Assembly: GCA_964354135.1 (NCBI GenBank)
Contig: CAYGZA010000362.1
Location: 1 to 6,132 of the forward strand
DNA: 6,132 nt
DNA from: CAYGZA01 sp964354135
GTDB lineage: Bacteria > Planctomycetota > Planctomycetia > Pirellulales > Thermoguttaceae
Direction: 5' to 3'
Notes under the pieces: model-generated
What the model was told of the DNA's origin: nothing
The model's database searches: none
The model's input: the letters and a program-made list of their open reading frames with translations, nothing else
In this document: positions 1 through 6,132 of the stretch, piece by piece
Layout: every line of letters begins with the position of its first letter
How positions within the stretch are numbered: position 1 is the first letter of the stretch
Translations under genes and position numbers: made by a program

Positions 1-366
1 GTCCAGGTGTTGGCTACGTTGTCGCCTTGCAGCGTGTCGCTGCCGGCCCCGCCCGTGATCGAACCCGTCAGCGTCCCGCCCGAAAGCGTGAACGAGTCCG
101 TGCTCGTCCCGCCCACCAGGTTCTCCACCCCGCTGAACCCACCGCCCACGCCCGTCACCGACCCGCTGTTGGCCCCGGTGATCGTCCAGGTGTTGGCTAC
201 GTTGTCGCCTTGCAGCGTGTCGCTGCCGGCCCCGCCCGTGATCGAACCCGTCAGCGTCCCGCCCGAAAGCGTGAACGAGTCGGTGCTCGTCCCGCCCACC
301 AGGTTCTCGATCCCGCTGAACCCCCCGCCCACGCCCGTCACCGAGCCGCTGTTGGCCCCCGTGACC
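1..366 (-). repeat. Tandem 183-bp coding repeat, two near-identical copies plus a degenerate third
   Basis: Positions 1-183 and 184-366 align without gaps, and I count 7 mismatches (99/282, 126/309, 128/311, 141/324, 162/345, 177/360, 182/365), about 96% identity. A third unit starts at 367 with the same opening bases but diverges after roughly 60 bp. The period is 61 codons, so the reading frame is preserved. Between the two copies only two residues change, both Val/Ile swaps (three nucleotide changes in two codons); the other four changes are silent. The array starts at the window edge, so more copies probably follow to the left. It lies inside the repeat-protein gene and suggests recent in-frame duplication or homogenisation. 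Confidence 0.95.
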
Positions 367-1979
367 GTCCAGGTGTTGGCCACGTTGGCCGCTTGGAGGG
401 TGTCGCTGCCGGTGCCGCCGTTGACCGTGGTGGTCACGCTGGTGGATTGCACGTTGATCGCATCGCCGCCTTCATCGGCGTTGATTGTCAACGTAGTAAA
501 GGCCGCGGCGACATTGGTGAAGTTGAGGTTGATAGTATCAGCAACGTCGCCGCCGGCAACGCCATCGCCGCCGTTGACGGTGACATTGGTCTTGTTGGAA
601 AAGTCCATGGCCTCGAACGAGTCGATGTCGACCCGGACTCGGCCGGCGGTTCCGTTGATCACGTCGATGGTGTTCGCCGCGTCGGTGGCATTGATGGTCA
701 AGTTCGCTTGAACTGTGTCGTCGATGGGCGCCAAGCCGGTGAAGCGGAGCGTTTGGGTCACCGTGACGGGGGAGTCCTGCGTGACGATTCTGCCGTCGCC
801 ATTGTTGCCGGGCCCGCCACCGATCGGCGGCGACGTGGTGCCGACCCAATAGGTCTCGTTGAAACTGGCCCCGCCGCCGCCGTGGAGCTCGAGCCGGTCG
901 TCCGGCTGGCCGCCGCCGTTGTAGTCGATTCCATTGATCGGAGCGAAGAGCGATCCGGCCGGGTTGTTGATCGTGAGGGAGTCGTCGCCCGTCCCGCCGT
1001 TGACGGTCAACGACGTGATGCCGCTGAACGCCACGGCAGGGCCGCCGTTGAGCGAGTAGCTGCCGGCGTTGGTGCCCGTGGCGGTGAGCACCAGCGCGTC
1101 GTCCACGCCGTCGCTGCCGTCTACCTGGACGTCGCCACCGCTTAAGGTGACGCGGAAGTTGCTGTACCTGATTTCCCCGTAACCGCCGGTGAACGTGATC
1201 TTGGTGGGCTTGAGCGTGGCCGTGACGCCCAAGGGAACGTCTACGGTCAGCACGTTGTTGCCGCCGAGGCCGTCGAGATCCCGCGTCACGCCATTGGGGA
1301 GCGGAGCCAGCGAGACGCTATCGTCGAAGCGTCCGCCTTCGATGTTCTCCACATTACTGACGCCGGAGGTTCCGGTGGCGGACCCGGCGTTGGAGGCGTC
1401 GAGATCCACGATGACGCCGCTTGGCTGGGCCGAGTAGTCCAGGGTGTCGCTGCCGGCCCCGCCGTCCACCGTGCCGGACACGGCCGTGCCCGCGGCGAAG
1501 ACAAACGTATCGCTGCCGCTGCCGCCGGTCAGGTTTTCCACCTGGGAGAAGGCAATGCTGCCTACGCTCCCCGCGTTGTCGGCCGTGACGTTCCAGGTGT
1601 TTGCGCCGTCGGAAAGGGCAAGGGTATCGCTGCCCGCTTGGCCGTTGTGGATGATTCCGTTGTCGGGCAGTGAGGTCCCGGGACCGATGTTGACGATCAA
1701 CAGATCGTTGCCGTCGTCGGCGTTGAACTGGAAGACCGTGTCGTTCACGGATTGGAACGGGCCCGCGTTCAACTGGTAGCTGAAATGGCTCCCGTCGATG
1801 GCGGTGAACATGAGGGTATCGCCGCCGGGCGTGCCGGGCACGACGGCCAAGAGCTGCCGAACCTCCAGGGGCTCACAGAGGAGCCGGCGGCCACGCACGC
1901 CCCGCCCGACGCCACGCTCGTTGGATCCCAAGAGACCGCGTGCAAGCCGTCTCATCGTGCTCATGAGGGTGTTCGACAT
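1..1979 (-). CDS. Giant LEPR-XLL repeat surface protein, N-terminal part (open at left edge)
   Basis: One uninterrupted minus-strand frame gives 659 residues and leaves the window without a stop. Residues 1-45 are arginine-rich and end in CEPLEVRQLLA (35-45), which matches the LEPR-XLL signature found near the start of very large planctomycete exported proteins; there is no classical hydrophobic signal peptide. The rest is Gly/Asp/Asn/Thr-rich beta-repeat sequence with GGxGSDTL-type turns (around 114-120, 173-180, 328-335, 521-528, 582-589) resembling calcium-binding RTX-like or beta-helix repeats. Units starting NTW(N/T) occur at residues 127, 535, 596 and 657; the last three are spaced exactly 61 residues apart. 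The ATG at 1979 is preferred because GGAG lies 10 nt upstream (complement of 1990-1993) and an in-frame stop lies at 2057-2055; Met6 and Met9 are alternatives. Probable role is cell-surface or matrix structure or adhesion, inferred from composition; no catalytic domain is visible. Confidence is high for the gene and class, low for function. Confidence 0.9.
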   Translation of the reverse strand, partial: MSNTLMSTMRRLARGLLGSNERGVGRGVRGRRLLCEPLEVRQLLAVVPGTPGGDTLMFTAIDGSHFSYQLNAGPFQSVNDTVFQFNADDGNDLLIVNIGPGTSLPDNGIIHNGQAGSDTLALSDGANTWNVTADNAGSVGSIAFSQVENLTGGSGSDTFVFAAGTAVSGTVDGGAGSDTLDYSAQPSGVIVDLDASNAGSATGTSGVSNVENIEGGRFDDSVSLAPLPNGVTRDLDGLGGNNVLTVDVPLGVTATLKPTKITFTGGYGEIRYSNFRVTLSGGDVQVDGSDGVDDALVLTATGTNAGSYSLNGGPAVAFSGITSLTVNGGTGDDSLTINNPAGSLFAPINGIDYNGGGQPDDRLELHGGGGASFNETYWVGTTSPPIGGGPGNNGDGRIVTQDSPVTVTQTLRFTGLAPIDDTVQANLTINATDAANTIDVINGTAGRVRVDIDSFEAMDFSNKTNVTVNGGDGVAGGDVADTINLNFTNVAAAFTTLTINADEGGDAINVQSTSVTTTVNGGTGSDTLQAANVANTWTVTGANSGSVTGVGGGFSGIENLVGGTSTDSFTLSGGTLTGSITGGAGSDTLQGDNVANTWTITGANSGSVTGVGGGFSGVENLVGGTSTDSFTLSGGTLTGSITGGAGSDTLQGDNVANTW

Positions 1980-2252
1980 GATTGCTTCGCTCCGAATGAA
2001 AACGAGAAAAGGAGTGCCTCGGGGTGTACGGAAACAGCCGGGATACGCCCGAACTCAACGCGGCGTACGGCGTGCCGTGCGAGAACAGAAACCCCACGTT
2101 GTCCGCAAGATTGCACAATCTGGGCCAAATGGCGATACAGCACAAGTTGCAAGAAGTATCTTGATTGGGACGGGCAGATTTGTCAATGCGCTGTTACGCA
2201 GCTCGGGGGGTTACGATCCACCTGCGAGGCCGCCCGCTATCGACAACTCCTT
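1980..2252. other. Intergenic leader region, no gene recognised
   Basis: This stretch lies upstream of the minus-strand repeat-protein gene. It is less GC-rich than the flanking genes, and none of its open frames gives a protein I recognise. The frame leading into the repeat protein is closed by a stop at 2057-2055 and offers no better start than 1979. It most likely holds the 5' leader and promoter of the repeat-protein gene. There is a short GC-rich imperfect inverted repeat around 2063-2080 (ACGGC/GCCGT), too small to interpret. Confidence 0.5.
2158..2186 (-). promoter_or_regulatory. Possible sigma70-type promoter for the repeat-protein gene
   Basis: On the minus strand, a perfect TTGACA (complement of 2181-2186) is followed after 17 nt by CAAGAT (complement of 2158-2163), which matches only 3 of 6 bases of the -10 consensus. 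A better match, GATACT (complement of 2155-2160), would need a 20-nt spacer. The site lies about 180 nt upstream of the ATG at 1979 in the least GC-rich part of the gap. The -35 is convincing and the -10 is weak, so this is only a candidate. Confidence 0.22.
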
Positions 2253-2574
2253 ATGGGAACAGGAGAAGATGCCCGTGTTGTTGAAGAGTGGGTCGGGCAG
2301 GGCGATGCACACGCCGCGCTGGTCCTCTCGGTCGCTCGCGGCGAGACGGTGAAGTCGGCGGTGGCCATCGTGCGCCGCGTCCACCAAAACGGCGGCGTCA
2401 TTGCCACCATGTGTCAATCGCAGCAGGTGCTGGCGAAAGCCGGGCTCGCCTATCGCAAGGCCGGTCCCCAGGAACCCGTCGCCTGGGATCCTCAAGGCCG
2501 GACGGCATCGACGCATCCGGCGCAACCGCGATGGCGTGCTCACACAAGCGAGGGGGCGCCGTCCCGGCGGTGCG
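2253..2574 (+). pseudogene. Probable remnant of a DJ-1/PfpI-family protein, frameshifted
   Basis: In the plus frame from ATG 2253, the translation at about 2313-2450 follows the family's central strand-helix-elbow order. AALVLSVARGE stands where functional members have a xALVLPGGxG strand. AVAIVRRVHQNGG then stands for the helix before the nucleophile, and VIATMCQSQQVLAKAGL for the nucleophile elbow (usually A-x-C-H-x-P followed by LxxAGL). The cysteine (codon 2412) is kept, but the usual following His is Gln and the PGG turn is SVA. Beyond about 2460 this frame stops resembling the family. The frame starting at 2401 then shows NRDGVLTQARGRRPGGA (2524-2574), reminiscent of the DGNLxTxxGPGA segment near the C-terminus, implying a frameshift. 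The N-terminal half (about 80-100 residues) is absent. Alternative: a real 138-residue ORF (2253-2669) whose TGA overlaps the next ATG. The assignment is motif-based and unconfirmed. Confidence 0.4.
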
Positions 2575-2665
2575 CACACCTTGAAATGCGGCTGCACCTC
2601 TGGGTAGACTCAGCAGTGGCGGGCGTGGGTCGGATCCCAGCTCCCCGCAAACCGGGAAACGCTTC

Positions 2666-4318
2666 ATGACGACAACGCACAGGGCAATTGCAGTCGCGCT
2701 GCTCCTGGCGTTGGTCTGCACGGTCGGTGGGGTGGCCGCGTGGTTTCGCTGGGGTGGTGCCTGGTGGACGCAGGGCCCCGCAGCCGAGGAGGCGGTGGAG
2801 CATAGCCCGGCCGACGCCGACCCGCCCGGCCATCCGACTGCGGCGGCGCCGGCGGACGACGGCACGGCCGCGGTCAAGGAGTTCTGTTCGAACTGCCACG
2901 TGCAGCCTCCCCCGGATTGTCAACCCAAGTGGGCGTGGGCGGGCAGAATCGAGGTGATGTACAAGTGGGCCAAGAGCCTGCGGCCCGTGCCCGCAAACCG
3001 CATCCCGCCCATCGAGGTGCCGATCAAATACTATACCTCCCACGCCCCGGAGGAGCTGCGGCTCCCGGACGATGCCATGGGGTCGCCGCCTTCGCCGATC
3101 GCCTTCCGGCGTCGCCCGGTTGTGCTGGAAGCGATCCCCGGTCCTCCGGCAGTCTCCAACGTGCAGGTGGTGCGGCTGACCGACGATGGTCCCACCCGGT
3201 TACTGATCTGCGACATGCGTCACGGCTTGGTGGTTCTCTGGACCCCGTCGCGCCGCGACGAGCCGGCCGCGGTCATCGCCCGTATTCCCCATCCCAGCCA
3301 CGCGCAGGTGGTCGATCTCGACGGCGACGGCCTGCGCGACATCCTGGTCGCCAACCTGGGCGACTTCTGGCCCGTGGACACGACGAAAGGATCGGTCGTG
3401 TGGCTGCGAAACCGGGGTAATGGCCGGTTCGAGCCGTTCGTGCTGCTCGACGGGCTCGGCCGGGTCAACGACGTCGAGGCCGCCGACTTCGACGGAGACG
3501 GCGACCTGGACCTCGTCGTGGCGGTCTTCGGCAACTTGACCACCGGGGGGATCATCTTCCTGGAAAACTGCACCAAGGACTACGCGCACCCGGATTTCGA
3601 AGCATCGCTCCTGGACAACCGCGAGGGGACGATGTACGTCCCCGTCGTCGACCTCAATGGGGACGGCCATCCCGATTTCATCGCGGTGCTGGCGCAGGAG
3701 CACGAGCGCGCGATCGCATTCGTGAACCGCGGATCGGGGAGCTTCTACCAAGAGACGATCTACGCGGCGCCCCATTGCCTTTGGGGATCGTCGGGCATGC
3801 GGCTGATCGATCTCAACGGCGACGGGCGCATGGACGTCCTCTACGTCAACGGGGACCTGGTCGAGGACCCGCCGGTGCCGAAGCCGTATCACGGCCTGGC
3901 GTGGCTGGAGAACAAGGGCAGCTTCCCCTTCGCCTTCCATCGTCTGGCCAATCTGCCCGGCGCGCACACGGTGCTGCCCGCCGACCTGGACGGCGACGGC
4001 AAGATGGACCTCGTCTCGAGCGTATTTATCCCCACGTTCAATCCGACCGCGCCGATTGCCAAGAAGCTGGACACGGTCATCTGGCTGCGGCAGACCTCGC
4101 CCGGCCGGTTCCAGCGTTACTCGCTGGAGACGGGCATCCCCTTTCATCCGTGCGGCGATATCATGGACATCGATGGTGACGGCGATCTGGACGTCGTGCT
4201 GGGGAACTTCATCATGTTTTCGCCCCGCTACAACGTCCCGAGATCCTGTCTCACCGTCCTGGAAAACGGTCTGGTATCGCCGGACCGGCGGTCCCCGGAC
4301 CAGCGTTCGAGCCCATGA
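2666..4318 (+). CDS. Membrane-anchored c-type haem / VCBS (FG-GAP) beta-propeller protein
   Basis: This complete 550-residue protein starts with an uncleaved anchor or signal peptide (hydrophobic residues 7-26; no lipobox), so it should act outside the cytoplasmic membrane. After a Pro/Ala/Asp-rich linker (35-68) comes FCSNCHVQPPPD, in which Cys74, Cys77 and His78 form a CXXCH covalent haem-c site. The following residues through PPIEVPIKYYTSHAPEEL (about 114-131) fit the short cytochrome-like domain found before FG-GAP repeats in planctomycetes. Six DxDGDGxxD calcium-type loops follow at 217, 274, 329, 382, 440 and 501, spaced 53-61 residues. A degenerate earlier strand set at about 162-192 suggests a seven-bladed propeller. 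A disordered SPDRRSPDQRSSP-like tail ends it. A likely role is an extracytoplasmic electron-transfer or binding protein; the partner is unknown. The ATG at 2666 has GGGAAA at 2654-2659, 6 nt upstream, and overlaps the TGA of the upstream remnant frame (ATGA). A terminator-like hairpin follows. Confidence 0.88.
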   Translation: MTTTHRAIAVALLLALVCTVGGVAAWFRWGGAWWTQGPAAEEAVEHSPADADPPGHPTAAAPADDGTAAVKEFCSNCHVQPPPDCQPKWAWAGRIEVMYKWAKSLRPVPANRIPPIEVPIKYYTSHAPEELRLPDDAMGSPPSPIAFRRRPVVLEAIPGPPAVSNVQVVRLTDDGPTRLLICDMRHGLVVLWTPSRRDEPAAVIARIPHPSHAQVVDLDGDGLRDILVANLGDFWPVDTTKGSVVWLRNRGNGRFEPFVLLDGLGRVNDVEAADFDGDGDLDLVVAVFGNLTTGGIIFLENCTKDYAHPDFEASLLDNREGTMYVPVVDLNGDGHPDFIAVLAQEHERAIAFVNRGSGSFYQETIYAAPHCLWGSSGMRLIDLNGDGRMDVLYVNGDLVEDPPVPKPYHGLAWLENKGSFPFAFHRLANLPGAHTVLPADLDGDGKMDLVSSVFIPTFNPTAPIAKKLDTVIWLRQTSPGRFQRYSLETGIPFHPCGDIMDIDGDGDLDVVLGNFIMFSPRYNVPRSCLTVLENGLVSPDRRSPDQRSSP

Positions 4319-4363
4319 CAAACCTTGGCGAGGGTCGGCAGTACACTGGATCATACCTACAGG

Positions 4364-4384
4364 ACCCTTCCGGAGGGGTTTCTT
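4364..4384 (+). terminator. Candidate Rho-independent terminator after the haem-propeller gene
   Basis: ACCCTT (4364-4369) pairs with AGGGGT (4374-4379), including one T-G wobble, around a 4-nt CCGG loop, and a T-rich tract TTTCTT follows (4379-4384). It sits 46 nt after the stop codon. The stem is short and the T tract is interrupted, so it is a moderate candidate. The position, and a promoter downstream, fit separate transcription units. Confidence 0.45.
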
Positions 4385-4455
4385 CCCTGGTATCGCGGTG
4401 CTTGCTCCTTTTGGTGGCCGTCCAGGCGGGCGAGACACCGAGACTATGGTGGGGA

Positions 4456-4473
4456 GCGGTCCTTGAGGACCGC
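4456..4473 (+). promoter_or_regulatory. Perfect hairpin enclosing the -35 element
   Basis: GCGGTCC (4456-4462) and GGACCGC (4467-4473) are perfect inverted repeats around the 4-nt TTGA. No T tract follows, so it is not a standard terminator. The TTGA loop is also the start of the promoter -35 element, so the dyad could be an operator for a dimeric regulator, or it could be chance in GC-rich DNA. Confidence 0.45.
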
Positions 4474-4491
4474 CCGACCGCAACTTATAAT
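4463..4491 (+). promoter_or_regulatory. Sigma70-type promoter for the permease gene
   Basis: TTGAGG (4463-4468, 4 of 6 match to TTGACA) is followed after exactly 17 nt by a perfect TATAAT (4486-4491). Transcription would start near 4498. This is a local AT-rich spot in GC-rich DNA, downstream of the previous gene's terminator-like hairpin and in the correct orientation for the permease gene, which would then have a leader of about 170 nt. Confidence 0.6.
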
Positions 4492-4497
4492 TCCGAG

Positions 4498-4666
4498 CTA
4501 ATGTCCTGACCAAGCCGGCTTCGGCCACCGGGCCGAAGCGATCGCGAGGCTCGCGCGGGCCGTTCCGTAGGGGGCCCTTTAGGGGCACCCGTTACCCTCT
4601 GTTCAGGGCGTGCTGCGCGGCTTGGGGAACCCCAAAGGATTGCCGTAATCCCGGCGCGTGCCAGAA
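4498..4666 (+). promoter_or_regulatory. Structured 5' leader of the permease gene (candidate cis-regulatory RNA)
   Basis: The leader contains consecutive potential hairpins. A 9-bp perfect stem is formed by GCTTCGGCC (4518-4526) and GGCCGAAGC (4531-4539). Others are CGCGA/TCGCG (4543-4547 and 4551-4555), GGGCC/GGCCC (4557-4561 and 4573-4577), CCCT/AGGG (4595-4598 and 4605-4608) and TTGGG/CCCAA (4622-4626 and 4631-4635). The last one abuts AAAGGA (4634-4639). I could not match it to a known riboswitch class; in particular I do not see the conserved GGGGTGAATCC-type segment of the ydaO/c-di-AMP riboswitch that often controls KimA-like transporters. GC-rich DNA forms hairpins easily, so this remains a candidate. 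Confidence 0.35.
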
Positions 4667-6132
4667 ATGAGTCCTGAAACGAAGCCGGAATCGAAGGACG
4701 AAGGGGAACAGCCCTCGCTGGCCAATCGCCTGAAGACCGTCTTGATCGGCAAGCCGCGCGACCTGGCCGACAAGTCACTCTTCAAGCACGTCTCGCTGAT
4801 TGCCTTCCTGGCGTGGGTGGGGCTGGGGGCCGACGGGCTCTCGTCTTCCTGCTACGGCCCGGAAGAGGCCTTTGCCCACTTGCGCGGGCACAGCTACCTG
4901 GGGGTGTTCCTGGCGATGGCGATCGTCGGCACCGTGTTTGTGATCGCGACGTGCTACAGCCACATCATCGAGGAGTTCCCCAGCGGCGGCGGCGGCTACC
5001 TCGTGGCTTCGAAGCTCCTGGGCCGGCGGACCGGCGTGATCTCCGGCTGCGCGCTCTTGGTGGACTACGTGCTGACGGTCGCCGTGTCCATCGCCTCGGC
5101 GGGCGACGCGCTGTTCAGCCTGCTGGACCCGAGTTGGTGGAGCTTCAGGATATACGCCGAGGCCGGCATGATCGTCGTGCTCATCATCCTCAACTTGCGC
5201 GGCGTCAAGGAGTCCGTGCAGATCCTGTTGCCTATCTTTCTCTTATTCCTCCTGACGCACGTCGTGCTCATCGTAGGGTCGATCGGTCTGAATCTGGGGG
5301 AAGTCCCGGAGCGTGCTTCCGGCATCGCGAAGAGCCTGAGCGACGGGTTCAGGAGTCCCGAACTCGGACTCCTGGGCATGTTGGGCCTCCTGCTTCACGC
5401 GTACTCGTTGGGTGCCGGCACGTACACCGGGTTGGAGGCCGTGTCCAACAGCATGCCGGTAATCCGGGAGCCGCGCGTGGCCAATGCCAAGCGGACGATG
5501 CTGTACATGGCCTGCTCGCTGGCATTCACTGCCGGCGGGCTGATCATCGCCTACTTGCTGCTGGGAATCGAGCGCCCCGAGTCGAGAGACAAGACGATGA
5601 ACTACATGCTGACGTCGGAGTTCGTCGGCAAGAGCGGCATGGTGGGGTTTTGGCTCGGATCGGCGTTCCTGATTGCCACGCTGGTTTCCGAGGGGGCGCT
5701 GCTGGTCGTGGGGGCACAAGCGGGCTTTATCGACGGGCCTCGGGTGCTGGGCTACATGGCGCACGACTCCTGGATGCCCCACTGGTTCGCCAACCTCTCC
5801 GAACGGCTCGCCACGCACAACGGCATTCTCCTGATGGGCGTTGCCGCACTCGCCGCGCTGCTGGCCACGGGAGGGAACATCTCGACCCTCGTGGTGATGT
5901 ACTCGATCAACGTGTTCGTCACGTTCTCGCTTTCCATGGTGGGGATGTGTACCCATTGGTGGAAGCTGCGCAAGGAGAACCCGGTGTGGCGCCGGCGACT
6001 CGCCCTGTTCGCCGTCGGCGCGGTGCTGTGCATCTCGATCCTGGGCGTGACCGTACGGTACAAGTTCCACGAAGGCGGCTGGGTCACGATCGTGGTGACC
6101 GGGGTTTGCGTCGGACTGAGCTTTCTGATCCA
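4667..6132 (+). CDS. APC-superfamily permease, KimA-like, N-terminal part (open at right edge)
   Basis: 488 residues are present and the frame is open at the edge. After a charged cytoplasmic N-terminus (1-40) come about 12 hydrophobic segments (roughly 42-60, 77-99, 122-150, 165-178, 185-206, 235-260, 279-300, 327-352, 385-400, 405-428, 445-462, 471 onward). APC hallmarks are GLGADGLSSSCYGPEEAF (52-69, the unwound TM1), EFPSGGGGYLVASKLLG (103-119), CALLVDYVLTVAVSIASAGD (128-147, TM3) and GTYTGLEAVSNSMPV (251-265, the TM6 region). These resemble the KimA (YdaO) potassium/proton importers and related planctomycete and proteobacterial permeases, which often carry a soluble C-terminal domain that would lie beyond the window. 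Potassium is the best guess for substrate; an amino acid is possible. ATG 4667 has no clear Shine-Dalgarno; GTG 4658 is in frame, and an in-frame TAA at 4646-4648 limits extension. It is probably transcribed alone from the promoter at 4463-4491. Confidence 0.88.
   Translation, partial: MSPETKPESKDEGEQPSLANRLKTVLIGKPRDLADKSLFKHVSLIAFLAWVGLGADGLSSSCYGPEEAFAHLRGHSYLGVFLAMAIVGTVFVIATCYSHIIEEFPSGGGGYLVASKLLGRRTGVISGCALLVDYVLTVAVSIASAGDALFSLLDPSWWSFRIYAEAGMIVVLIILNLRGVKESVQILLPIFLLFLLTHVVLIVGSIGLNLGEVPERASGIAKSLSDGFRSPELGLLGMLGLLLHAYSLGAGTYTGLEAVSNSMPVIREPRVANAKRTMLYMACSLAFTAGGLIIAYLLLGIERPESRDKTMNYMLTSEFVGKSGMVGFWLGSAFLIATLVSEGALLVVGAQAGFIDGPRVLGYMAHDSWMPHWFANLSERLATHNGILLMGVAALAALLATGGNISTLVVMYSINVFVTFSLSMVGMCTHWWKLRKENPVWRRRLALFAVGAVLCISILGVTVRYKFHEGGWVTIVVTGVCVGLSFLI

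Noticed and set aside
7..1145. Long plus-strand open frames opposite the repeat-protein gene (7-711, 27-1145)
   Set aside because: Their translations are low-complexity Pro/Val/Ser or Arg/Gly-rich and mirror the periodicity of the minus-strand repeats. The minus frame gives a coherent LEPR-XLL repeat protein.
2253..2400. Possible similarity to the acetate/butyrate kinase C-terminal region (ARVVEEWVGQGDAHAALV)
   Set aside because: The resemblance is limited to a short E-x-GD-x-xA pattern, and the expected following glycine-rich kinase motif is absent. The downstream residues fit the DJ-1/PfpI elbow better.
4315..4509. 64-codon open frame starting with an ATGA overlap after the haem-propeller gene
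   Set aside because: It runs through the candidate terminator, the hairpin and the TATAAT promoter, and encodes nothing recognisable.
3200..4588. 462-codon open frame on the minus strand opposite the haem-propeller gene
   Set aside because: It is antisense to a clear VCBS/CXXCH protein and shows only the His/Val/Asp-rich shadow pattern of the DxDGDG repeats; no domain is recognisable.
4560..4660. ydaO/c-di-AMP riboswitch upstream of the permease
   Set aside because: A GGGGAACCCC segment is present at 4624-4633, but it is part of a local hairpin. The other conserved core segments of that riboswitch are not visible.
5243..6070. 275-codon open frame on the minus strand opposite the permease
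   Set aside because: It is antisense to well-conserved APC motifs, rich in His/Gln/Arg, with no hydrophobic or domain pattern of its own.

Overview
The window looks like Planctomycetota chromosome, probably a Pirellulales-like lineage. It is GC-rich. It carries a very long repeat protein whose N-terminus has the planctomycete-type LEPR-XLL signature (CEPLEVRQLLA), and a secreted VCBS/FG-GAP propeller preceded by a small CXXCH haem domain, an architecture common in this phylum. The lineage is inferred from protein style only; there is no rRNA or marker gene here.

Layout: (1) Positions 1-1979, minus strand, hold the N-terminal 659 codons of a large surface or extracellular repeat protein that runs off the left edge. 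Its coding DNA contains two nearly identical 183-bp tandem units at the window edge. (2) Positions 1980-2665 lie between two divergently oriented genes. The half next to the repeat protein has no recognisable gene and probably holds its leader and promoter. The other half contains what looks like a decayed, frameshifted piece of a DJ-1/PfpI-family protein. (3) Positions 2666-4318, plus strand, encode a membrane-anchored or exported c-type haem plus beta-propeller protein. (4) Positions 4319-4666 contain a candidate terminator, a good sigma70-type promoter (TTGAGG-17-TATAAT) whose -35 element sits in the loop of a perfect hairpin, and a roughly 170-nt leader rich in hairpins. (5) Positions 4667-6132, plus strand, encode the first 488 residues of an APC-superfamily permease resembling KimA-type potassium importers; it runs off the right edge.

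The three real genes do not form an obvious pathway. Two are cell-envelope or exported proteins, and the third appears to be an independently transcribed inner-membrane transporter. I see no CRISPR, IS element, tRNA, rRNA or phage module. The points most worth a second look are the structured leader of the permease gene, the PfpI-like remnant upstream of the haem-propeller gene, and the recent 183-bp duplication in the repeat protein.
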